DNA of 51,741 nucleotides from Plakobranchus ocellatus (Eukaryota > Mollusca > Gastropoda > Plakobranchidae): NCBI GenBank assembly GCA_019648995.1, contig BLXT01003273.1:1524128-1575868 (forward strand). Direction: 5' to 3'. The notes under the pieces are model-generated. The model did no database searches, was not told the origin of the DNA, and saw nothing but the letters and a program-made list of their open reading frames with translations. Made by a program: the position numbers and the translations under genes. Position 1 is the first letter of the stretch. Every line of letters starts with the position of its first letter. Positions 23,084-35,000 of this stretch are shown piece after piece.

Positions 23084-26000
23084 GCTTTGCTTTTAAAAAA
23101 CTTACCAACCTCCCACCGAACTTTTTTTAAACCCACCAGAACGCATTGTGGGCTGTGTAGAAGCAATCGATCTAGAGGCTGTTGTACGACTCTATAGTGT
23201 TCTCTTAAAACTTGGGCCTGCGTGCTTGGCAGTCTGGTTGGGCCAAAATCGATGAGATGCTTGTCCACGCAACACACATAAGAAGAGCATTCATAGCCAA
23301 TAGCTTTTTGTTTTTTTTTATTGTTGTTCATTTGCTTGTTTGATTTTTTTTTTCTTTCCGCTAAAATGTGAATTTGGGCAAGACTAAACCTTTGATAAGG
23401 TCCTTAATGCATTATCCAGATGCACAAGCAAACGCAAGCCTCAAATTATATAGTTAATAAAACGGAATTGTAAATCTCATTCATCCAAACTATCGTTGCA
23501 GTTGGTCAATTCTCACGTTTTCGAGTTTTCCTGAATCGTTTTTTTTTTTTTTTTTCTAATATTGCCCGATACATTTTTGTCAAATCAAGCACTCAATTTT
23601 GTTAGTAACTTTTACAAAAAATGCATCGGTAATACAATGAACATTTTCAGTGGCAAAAAATTTTGAAGACAGCGGCGGGCGAGCATCGATGTTTGTTGCG
23701 GGTCATGTGAAAGAAAGGTTCCTCTGAAACAGTTGTTTTTTTTGTTTTTTTTTTCATTTGTAATTGCATTCTACAAAATTTGTTTCAAGCACTTTTAATG
23801 CTTCGTGGTAATTCAAAATTAAGTGATGCTGAGTTAAAGTGACCCGGGTAGGTTATTGGACTACTATGAATTACAGCACTTAACGCAATTCCCTGTAGTC
23901 ATCAATAAGATACATTAATTTTATTCCCTTGTTCTATATTAGTTGAGCAATTGTTTGTCTCATTACAGACTTATAGCATAGCATGTCTAGGTCTGGGCTA
24001 AATTTTTAAGGTAATAGATCAGTTTTACCATAACTTCGCCATTCATCATAGTCCATTTACAAATTTATTTAACAAGTCCAAATAAATTTTATGTCCTTAT
24101 TCAAAAAGATTAAGCAGTTACACATGTAACGTCATTGCAATAATTTTTAACAATAAATTACCTCCGTAGTCAATAGATCAATTCCAACGAAGAATTTGGC
24201 CACATATGAGATCTTTAAATACGATTGATCTGTTTTTATTGTTACAGTACACTGGTTTTTTTTTTCTTAATATAAAAATTTATAAATACTGTGCTTTTCT
24301 CTTTTTCTTATTTGTCTTAAGGGTTCCAACAACTGTGGCCAGTTGGGATGTGGGGACTGTGATGATCGATTGACGCCAACAACAGTAGAGTCATTCTTTT
24401 CAAATGCAACTTTAAGCGCCACAACCCTCAGGCGTGATAAGTTTAATTCAGAGGCTCCACTTTCATCGCAAGAAAACATAGAAGAATTTTCTACTATAAC
24501 ATATTTTGGAGGAGGTGGGGCCTTCTCTGTTGTTTTGACAGGTGACAGCATGAGACTGCTATGATAATAACTGCCAAAAAAGTGAAAATTTAAATCGAGC
24601 GTCTCATTGTAATCAAACTGTCGATAAATTAAGGTGATAAACAGTTACATAGATTCAATGACTCAGATGCATTATTCCTCTTATTGCTTTGTTTAGAACA
24701 GAAAATTTGTCTATGTAAAATATACATTTGTATGAATATAAATATAAAAAGTACTGCATTATATTAATTTGTTTTTAATTGTATCTCATTTTAGTACATT
24801 TTAAACTAGACTAGATGCCTTCTCTCTTATTATGTGTTCTGTAGTTTTTGCAAAAGAGAGTCTCTGTGTTATTGTATTTTTTCCTGACTATATTTTTTTA
24901 AATTTCAACTGAGTGCAAATAAATATTAGATATGAGCAAGAAGAACACTTTTTTTCTTCTTCTGTTTTGATAAATATAACATGAGTACTAAGTATCTCTT
25001 ATTTATAAAGTTGGCAAAGTATAATTTGTAATTTTGGATGGGAAAGAATGTGAAACAAATAGTTAGTCTATTTTTAACCACATGCTTCATATTAATTTTT
25101 CAGATTCAGGCCATGTATTTACATGTGGCAAAAATGATCGTGGTCAGTTAGGTCAGGGCACAGACAGGACTCAGAACAAGTCAGCTGTTGACCTGCAATT
25201 TTCACTGTGTGCCCTCGCAAACACACTGACTGTCAAACATTTGCAAGCTGGTTGGGATTTTGTTGTCGCACTAACAGGTAAGACTTTTGCTTCTTCAACA
25301 TACCTTATAAAAGTCTGCTGTAAGATACAAAACAGATATTGAAAGAAGAAATTGAAAGCACCTTTCAACAACATGAAAATCTAAAATGTTATAATTTTAT
25401 TACTTTTTTATTATCATTATTATTTTTTGTAAACTTATAGGTCTGCTGCCTTTTTTTTTTTTAAACATGTTGACAAAACAAATAGGTTTGGATGTTCTGG
25501 TTTTTATTTCTAACAATTGCTTTGTCCACTTACCTATTTTTGCATGTATCCATCTATCAATTCAAGAATCACCTATCCATTTATCTACATTCCTGTTTGT
25601 CTATCAACAAAACTACCTGTATTCCTGTTACAGTTTGCCTGTACTTAGGATTTACTAGTCCGTTCATCTTGTCATACTTTTAATTATCTGTCAATATGTT
25701 TGTGTGCCTGTCTTTCTTTTTGTTGACCTGTATGCCATAAAGTTTATGCACACAGGTCAACAAAAAGGAAGGCAGACATCTTACGTATTTGATAATTATG
25801 TATCGTTTATCACAGAATGTGGCTCTATTTTCACTTGGGGATCAAACAGTTTTGGACAGTTGGGCAGGAGCTTAGCTGCTGGAGTGAAAATGGATCCAAC
25901 ACCGGTGAATAGAAACATGTTACATATAACCAAATCATACACATTATTCATTGCATGATTTTGTATTATTATTGGCTTGTTCCCTATCTTCTGAGCTTTT

Positions 26001-29000
26001 CTTTTGACACTGTTTATGTCCCATCCTGAATCGTAAGCCTAATTATTGTCCCATCCCTGCAAAATGAGTTGTTTGTTGGCGATCGCCAAAGAGAGGTGTA
26101 TGTATCATGTAAAGTAGACAAGAAGCAATATTTTTCTCCAGATTTCTAAGAGATAATCATTTAGAATATGCAAAAACAAACCTAGATTTTTTTGGGGGCA
26201 TGACCTTTAAAAATTTTCTTCATTACATCCTGTTGTAAAATTACTACCTAACAACTGCTTGTGTAAGGGACATCGTTATGGCATTGGAAAATTTAAACCA
26301 GTATTTCTTTTGAGATAGGTGTTGCAATTGGCAAGGAAATCTTGATTTATAGTCAAAGATACCTGAACAAATTGTAATGAGTCATGAAATTCATATTCTG
26401 AAATTGACTAAGATTGGACATTTACATTTTTCTAAAGGGCTCAAATAGCTTACCAGGTATGACCAAATGGAAGGGTAGTGGATCACAGACCTTAAAGTGT
26501 ATTTGGTCTCCCTGGTTCCTTGTATGGGGAAGTTCATGCATATTATTTTTTTACGTGACATTAAAAAAAGCAGTGCAAGCCAAGCAGTTTACAATTTATA
26601 AGCCACTAAAAAGAAATGAGAGAAGGTTCATTAACTGCTACCTGGATAAAATATAAATTTTTTAAACCATAAAATCTTAAAAAATAATCAAGGAGGACAC
26701 TGACGGCTAAAACAGCCTTTAAAAATGGCACACAGCTGCTTTAATGCCAAAGAGAAAAACAGTTATTAAATTAAATATCCTTCATTGATAGTTGCGGATT
26801 TCATAATAGCATTAGCAGGTACAAAAATGGTATTTATCTCCTCAATGTCAAAGAAAAAAGTAGTCATTAAAGCAAATATCATCCTCTGTTTCTAGTCACA
26901 GATTTTTTATTCAATAGCACCAACAGATACATAAAGAAAAACAGTAAGAAGGAAAAAAAACATGAATAGGTTTCAATAAAGGGAAATAAATGACAAGAAA
27001 TAAAAATACTTAACAATTTTTGTAAAGCCATCAAATATGGTAACTATCTTGAATCTTTTCCTTAGCAAGCTGTGGATTCCCCAAGTTCAGGTACAGGCAA
27101 GTTTGTTGCTGTTGCAGCAGGTCTGAGACATGCTCTGGCTGTCTCAGGTGAGTGTCTTTAATGCTCAAATGAACATCAATTATCTTGACAGATTTTGTAA
27201 ATTATCTGTGTGATAAGTTATAGTAAATATTATGTTTTGAAAATTCCTTTTGCATGAGGATCATTTCTTTTTTGGTTTTATACACACAGATATTTGGTTA
27301 TCAAAAAAATAAGTGGAATAATAAAACAAGATATAATGAAGCAAGAAAGAACTTGAAAAAAAATGGCTGCAAGAAAGAACTTGCAAAAAATGGCTGCAAG
27401 AAAAAGTACAGCATAACATAATTTTAGTTTTTTTATTCCATTGAAGAAAATGTGATTTCTTATTAATGTCGGTAATTTCATGTATGTCCAAGTTGCATTT
27501 TGAATTTTAGCTTTTCTGAAATATCATCATCAATTATTATAGGATTTTTCACCAAAAGCTTACTCATCTTTTTCTGTTTCTGCCTGCTTCCCATCTTTGT
27601 TTCTCTTGTATCTGTTCTTCATGTATCATATCCCACTTCCTTACTTAATTTATCAACCAGATTATTAGATTTTGTGTAAAGCTGTTTTTTTTATTAAATT
27701 TTTACTACCATTCAAAATTTTATGCTTTTTTTTTTCACTTAGAGTCAGGTCAAATTTATTCTTGGGGCAGTGGTAAGCGTGGGCAGCTGGGTGTTGTTGA
27801 TTCCTTGGGGAAACCTATTTCAACAATTCCTGTTCCAAACTGTGGTGAGAAAGCTTTATTTCATCAATCATTGCTTGACTAAAATAGCAATAACAAAATT
27901 TATAGTTCATACAAAGGTAATGATCTGGTTGTCAGCCTAGGTACAATTTGTGTGGCAACCAGGGTAAATCAGGTACAAGTCCCGTTTTGGATGAATATGA
28001 TTTTTAACTTTATAAATTTACACTAATGTCTTTATCCTAATTCAGCCAGGCTATATGGAACTTTGAACATTATCCTTGTTCTATCGTTTTGAGGCAATAA
28101 ACATTTTTTAAAGGCTCTAATGCAAAAGTGCCCTCAGCGACCCTCAGCCTGATTTACCCTTGTTGACTCACATTTTGCAAATCATAAAATCTGTGGGTAG
28201 ATACTTCTTTAATAGCCATTAAACGAGAAAACTTATCATCTTGCCTTTTTAATCTGTGTTTGATCTAATAATACTGTGCCAGTGTTAAAATGATTGTAAT
28301 TATGAAAATACAATATTTAAGTAATTAAATTGTTTTAAAGTTGCAATTTTCTTGAGCTTTGCATCAGGAAATCTTGATTCAGAAGTATATTGGACTAAAA
28401 CCACACTGAAAGTTTGATTTTGCCATTATTGTCTTGACCTTGCTGATGCAGCTATTGAAATTCTGATGCTATCATAGAGCATGTAGGTTGTCCATTGAAC
28501 TGTAGATAAGTTAGCTAGTATTGGTTTTGGGTAGGCTTGTTTTAAAATCTACACCAAGAGTAATTCTGCACCTTACTGTGGCCAAAGGGGAAATCTGTTA
28601 CAAATTTTCTGGCCATGATCAATCCATAAATCTGATTCTTAGGGGTGGAGGAGACATGGCCACTGGCTGCGATTTAACATCCTCTAAGTTCCTGAAGATT
28701 TTTTATCGCCGTTGTTACCCCCCAACATGCAATGTCAAGATGAAATTTGTTTGCAATTTGTGGTAAAACAATTCAAGGCCATTTCAGCACCTAAAAAAAA
28801 AATGTCAGAAAATAATTTTAAACATGGATTCGAAAAAAAATGTGCATCTACAATTGCATCAATTGGAAAATTGCCTGTTGGAACATATGCAAAAAGAACT
28901 TCACACACCATCAAATGGTTGTAGTCATTTCATACTCATCAGAAACACAAAAATTTTATATTCGGATTATAGACAAACAAATGTAAAGAATTTTTATGCC

Positions 29001-32000
29001 AAGTAGGGCCTAACTCTTAAGGAATCCAAGAACGAGAGCCAAGAAGCAGAAGCTCAATTGAAGATATTTTTTTTTAAGAGAATGGGCTGTATTAGCAAAT
29101 GTCTCAGATCAATGAAAAAGAGTCTGTAAGTTAGTTCAGCTACTGCAGATAAACTCTTCAGCCTAAGTACAAATTCTGCAATGCCAGGAAAGCACTTAGT
29201 CATATCATATCTTCAAAAAAATGGCATAGCCTCTATTTATCAAATTAAGTACTTTCAGTTTCTGTATTGCTTTTCGGTTTAAACTGAAGACTCCTTTATC
29301 ATGATATGAAGCTACCTATTATTTATCTTATATTCCTTTTCACATTTTGGACTTGAATTCAGCAATGCATATCAATATAATAAAAAATGTGTATGGGGCA
29401 AACATCAAATAAAATAGAGAGCATATGCTAGGGCAGCATGCTATGTATGAGTGAGCAAATGACACATTTGTCACTTCACAGTATAATGGAAAGTTTACTA
29501 ACATTTTATGAAATAGTCAACAAATCAACTTAGCAGATCCAAATCCAGAACTACACTTGCAGAGAATGGATTGATATAATATTTGGAAGCGTCAATTCGC
29601 ATCGTAAAATCCGATGCACGTTGTTTTTTTTTCAATTCTCATCGTAAAATCCGATGCGCATTGCTTTTTTTTGAATTCGCATCGTAAAATCCGATGCGCA
29701 TTGCTTTTTTTTTCAATTCGCATCGTAAAATCCGATGCGCATTGTTTTTTTTCAATTCGCATCATAAAATCCGATGCGCATTGCTTTTTTTTTCAATTCG
29801 CATCGTAAAATCCGATGCGCATTGTTTTTTTTTTCAATTCCCATCGTAAAATCCGATGCGCATTGTTTTTTTTCAATTCGCATCGTAAAATCCGATGCGT
29901 ATTGCTTTTTTTTTCAATTCGCATCGTAAAATCCGATGCGCATTGCTTTTTCTTTCAATTCGGATCGTAAAATCATTTGTTCGTCTAACTGAACCGAAGT
30001 GGCTGCACGTGAAATGTTGCCTCGCGAAAGGAAACGATGGCGGCACCTTTATTTTCCTTCTTTTATTTGCTGTCTCCGCTTTTTCTGATGTTTTTAATAC
30101 AAAAGCGTTACAAGACAACTCTTCCAACGCTTTCAAAGCTTCCAAAAAATCTTCGTACCTTTCAAATGTTGTTCCTACCTCCATCATTATTTCCTAAGGA
30201 ATGGTGCATTGCTTGGAGGTTGTGCTCTTCTTTTTGGGTGAAAATGAAAGTGCGAGGGTCACAACGAGCAAGACCGGTGTTTACGATGTACTTTGCAAAA
30301 AAAGCAAAACGCATCGAATTTTACGATGTACTTTGTAAAAAAAGCAAAATGCATCGAATTTTACGATGCAAATTGACACTTCGATAATATTTTGACCTTG
30401 ATATGTATTCAATATTCAGTGAAGTTCTCTTCAAAATGATTTGCACTAAGCCAATTCTTGATCTGAGACATTTTCTATTAAAGGCTCAAGCACTGTCTAA
30501 AGACATATTACCAAAAAAACTCAAATCATTAAAAGCAAGGACTTGATTCAACAGATTTATCATTTATGAACATTCATTGGCTTCTGACTTATTTGTGTTG
30601 CTTCTTCAATCCATGTTATGAAACAAAGAAATTTCAATATATTAAGGTAAAAATTGTGTTATATCAAAGCCACGCATTACTAAGGTTGTGCCACTTCACA
30701 AAATTTTGCACCAGATGCTGCTTCCAGTATGTCCTGGATAGTAAAAGTTAATATCTTATGAACTACTTTTGCTGGTAGGAATTCATAGTATGTGATTTAA
30801 AATAGGTATCTCAATCATATAATGGTTGATTCTATTTAAGCCAATAGAAACTCCCTGGGATGGTACACAAATAATCCTCATGTGGGGGGGTTTGTGTGCA
30901 TGCCCCTAAGATCTCTGCATTTTTAAAAATTTTCTATCTGCAGTATCCATCTCAAAATGTAGTGCACCAACTCAGATTTTTGCAGGAATGAACTTTTCCG
31001 GTATGCTTACAGGTAATGCAATTAAACTTTTGAAATTTTGTTTTAAATTTGAACTTTTGGGTGCTGATTTTCCCAAATTTGAATTCTTAATTTACTTAAG
31101 CCCTATTTGCCCTTCACAAAATCATATCATTTTGCCTTGAAATTAATCTTTATGAGATAGGTGTTGCATAAAAGCATTTTGGGGAAAACGTTTTTTTCTT
31201 TTCATAAAAAAAGTTTTCTCAAACTAATATACATAAGGCTGTTTTTATTATTACTTTTGTGGCATAGAATTGATCACTGCTTCTCAATTCCTTCGATTTG
31301 CATTTGGAGACTCTATTCCAAACAATGTAGCTTCGATTCTTAGATTCTTTGATTCTCCTTTTATGTATGGAATTTGCACAGACGCTAAGTTTTGATGATG
31401 TCACAATAGTTTTGAACTTCTGTATTTAGCAGGTGTTTCTGGTTGGGACATTTCTTACATCATCATTTTTCCAGCAGCCAAGTAAAATTTAGCCACTCTT
31501 AAAATTGCACACTTTGTGATGTAATAGCTGGGAGGACCTGGGAATTTTCAAAGATTTCCACTTTGACTTAGAGTTGCTGTAAGGACTTCAAATACTATCA
31601 AACTTAGTGCTCTGGTGTTCAAGATTGTAAATTCCGGAAATCGCGACATGCGTTTGGCATTAATCAGAGTCTACGGAATGCTGTTCAAGACAAATTGATG
31701 ATTTGAGTAATCAAAATGCATCTTGCTAGTCTCAAGACAATTATCAATTGAAATGAAACTTATAGGCTGTGCGTGTCATCAATTTGATTTATTTTTTTAT
31801 TGCATGTTTTTGTTTATTTCAACAGAGACAGGTAAAATTTATCTATGGGGCTGTAACAAACATGGACAATGCGGAGAAGCTCCCCCATCACAGACTATGT
31901 ATCCTCTCCCCAGATGCCTTGAGACATCACAAATATTTTCAAAGGGCAGCCAATCCAAAATAGTGTCTCTTAGGGTCGGATGGACACACGTGATAATGAG

Positions 32001-35000
32001 GACAGGCAAGAATTTTCTCATACTCATGCAAACACTTTTTTTTGTTGAAACCTTGATCAGTCCAGATGATGTTAAATTATTTGTCCATTGCAATGTTCTT
32101 AGATCAATATGATTTTCACTCTTAATTTTTTGAGCACGTGAGCAGTCATTTTCTCATAAGATCCTTACTGAACTTAAGAGACAATTAGTCATGGCAAGTG
32201 GAATTTTTCTACCATACAAGGCCCAGATCTTCCTATATACAACCTGATGGAAACAATTTTTTTTTAAATTTCTTTTTTTTTTCTTTCTGCAATGCATCAA
32301 CCTTACTCTACATCACAGAATTTTCAAACCTCCCATTAATAGCAAAGACGTATGTGTGTGGTGTTCTACATTTAGTCATTTAGTTACTTAAAGTTCTCTC
32401 TCACAAGGTCTACTTTATGATTCGGGTTAAAAGTTGTTAAAAGTTGTTTATAAGTAAAAATGATTTCAGACTTTGAATGTTGCTGAATGCATTTCATGAG
32501 TAAAATTGTTTTTTTTTTTTTTTTCTTTTCTGGCCACTATTACTTTTGTTTTTAAAAATTTTCTATCTGTTCATAATGCTATTGATATTTTCATTTTCTG
32601 AAAGGGACTGACATAAAAAGGCAACACAGAAATATTTCTTGGTTTTTTTTTTTATTTTTTTTTTATGATTTGCGACATTCACAAAATAAAAATAAAAAAG
32701 CAACTCAAAATTATGATACATACATTTTAAACCTGAATCAGTCGTGTTATCAAGCCACAGGTAAAAAAGAAGGGCTTGAGATAGAATATTGAAACCTNNN
32801 NNNNNNNNNNNNNNNNNNNNNNNNNNNNNNNNNNNNNNNNNNNNNNNNNNNNNNNNNNNNNNNNNNNNNNNNNNNNNNNNNNNNNNNNNNNNNNNNNNNN
32901 NNNNNNNNNNNNNNNNNNNNNNNNNNNNNNNNNNNNNNNNNNNNNNNNNNNNNNNNNNNNNNNNNNNNNNNNNNNNNNNNNNNNNNNNNNNNNNNNNNNN
33001 NNNNNNNNNNNNNNNNNNNNNNNNNNNNNNNNNNNNNNNNNNNNNNNNNNNNNNNNNNNNNNNNNNNNNNNNNNNNNNNNNNNNNNNNNNNNACCTGAAT
33101 CAGTCGTGTTATCAAAGCCACAGGTAAAAAAGAAGGGCTTGAGATAGAATATTGAAATCTGTATGTGAATGCAAAGAGGAAAAACTTTTAATTGTAAAAT
33201 TGCTGAATCAAAGAATCTGCATACTGTAAAGATCAAACTATATGGAAAGACATGATTACCAATGCATGCAAGCATATTCTTTGATGATCGTGAAGTTAAG
33301 ATAATATCTATAGTAATTATATAGAAAAATGCCCTTGTACACCAAGGTACATAAAATAAAGTCCACTGCAACAATTATTTTGCATATATACAAAATGATC
33401 TTCTCTAGGGACCGGAAGAAGAAAGAATTATTTTCCTCTTCTCATTATTTTAACCATTAGAAGCTGGAGATTTGTACAGCTGGGGAAGATTTGACTTGGG
33501 ACAGCTTGGCAGAAGTACAGAGGAGGTGCCACATTATGTGCCTGGACACATAGATGGTGTGACAAATGTCAGCAAACACTGCTGCAGCTCAGAGCATAAT
33601 CTTGCCCTCACAGGTAGGCTTAACAGAAATAAGACTTCTCTTTTAAACCAAAACTAAATTCTTTCTTTCCAAATCTAATTGTGCTTGGCACTTACAAATT
33701 TGTGCTATCTATATATTATTAGTAGAGGTTTTACTATCCTTGATAATTTAGGATATTACCATTTTGGATAATTTTGGGAAGGTGTAATCCTCCATTATCG
33801 TTATTTATATGTCAAATCTTATCAATTAAATCCAGGATTGTAATTCCACATCTCTTGTCATCTTTCATTAACTTCTGGGTTTGAGTTTTGATCATCAAGA
33901 TCTTTTGATGTCAGCATTAGACAAATGAAAACACGTTACATAAATTACATTTGTATGTAATTCATACACCGTCTCAGCACAACATCAAAGACAATAAAAC
34001 CTGCTCTAAGCTCTTCCTCTGCAAACAGATCATGACTTTCTATTCTATTTACTTCCTTTTATGTTTGGTATCTTTCTTGCACTCCCTCATCTTACATATT
34101 TTGATCCTTGAATATATATGTATTTAGTGTATATGGATATATGGCTTCGTCCTCATTATTTTCAGCTTTTTACCTTTCTCTGTCCCTCCCTTTTTTTTCT
34201 TTTGTTTTCCCCTTTTTTCTTTCCCATATTTCAACCTATGCTTACACTCTTACTTTGCCTTTTTTTTTTCTCTCATTCGCTTTGTCTCATTCTTATCTAT
34301 TTCATCTCTCAATTTTGTTCCCATGAAAATCCTCCTTTTCACATTTTTCATTTCTCCAAGCCCCTTGCCACACACATACACACACACTCTCTCTCTCTCT
34401 TTCTCTCTCACGCACATATCAGTGTAGGTACTCTTTCTTTAATCTGTGTTTGCCTCAATTTTCTCATTTTTCTGTTTTGTTTTGATGTAAAATTATCCTT
34501 TTTTCTCTTCTTCTCCATTTCATCTCTTTCCCTTAAGCTCTACCTCAGCCAATATCTCATCTTCTTCCCCATTTTCAGCCCTCTCATCATGTGGTTTCAT
34601 TCTTCCTGTTTTTTTTTTTTAATTTATTTATTTTTTTAAAATAGTATATCAATTACAAATAGTATATCAATTACAAAAGAATTTTGAATTGATCAGTATT
34701 AGAACTGTCTTGTGTTACTTAAGATACCTAATTTTTTAGTCCTTTATAATTCTTGGAAATTGATTTCTAGAAGAGATACCTTTGTGTAACTATCACATGA
34801 GAAGACAAGACAAGTCAAATTTTTGGTCCAAAACATTCATTAAGATGCAAAATCAAAAAGGGAACTCGGCATTTTCATAAAATATTTAAGTCTTCACTGG
34901 AAAACAAAGCAAAAAATTCTACAGATTTAAATAACCAAATAGTATGATTTCATTGAATTGCCATGTCTGAATGAGAAAATATTGCAGTTTTTCAGGCATC

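Larger units (their letters stand above)
29585..30383 (-). mobile_element. Mutator-like (MULE) non-autonomous DNA transposon
   Basis: The 799-base element is flanked by a perfect 9-base duplication, ATAATATTT (29576-29584 and 30384-30392). The ends are inverted repeats agreeing at 29 of 33 positions; the left begins GGAAGCGTCAATTCGCATCG and the right, complemented, CGAAGTGTCAATTTGCATCG. A 9-base duplication is characteristic of Mutator elements. A minus-strand frame from 30187 starts MMEVGTTFERYEDFLEALKA and includes FTCSHFGSVRR, resembling the start of FAR1/ZSWIM-type DNA-binding domains found in MULE transposases. The frame then runs into the terminal repeats, so no catalytic core is present. 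Base composition is richer in GC than its surroundings. Superfamily assignment is inference. Confidence 0.8.

Noticed and set aside
28521..29006. Three overlapping plus-strand frames in the SERGEF intron
   Set aside because: No recognisable domain; the RCC1 blade expected here is fully supplied by exons 6 and 7.
29590..29975. CRISPR-like regular repeats
   Set aside because: The repeats are contiguous without unique spacers, lie in an animal intron and belong to a transposon end.
29614..30387. Plus-strand open frames with repeated KSDAHC peptides and a 116-codon frame
   Set aside because: Reading of the tandem hairpin units and of the strand opposite the transposase-like frame.
32727..33374. 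Open frames of 112-215 codons across the gap
   Set aside because: They are mostly unknown residues from N bases and use the duplicated gap flanks.
34118..34639. 173-codon plus-strand open frame, hydrophobic and Phe/Leu/Ser-rich
   Set aside because: Caused by a long pyrimidine-rich tract in SERGEF intron 9; two frames overlap there, and there is no domain or splice context.
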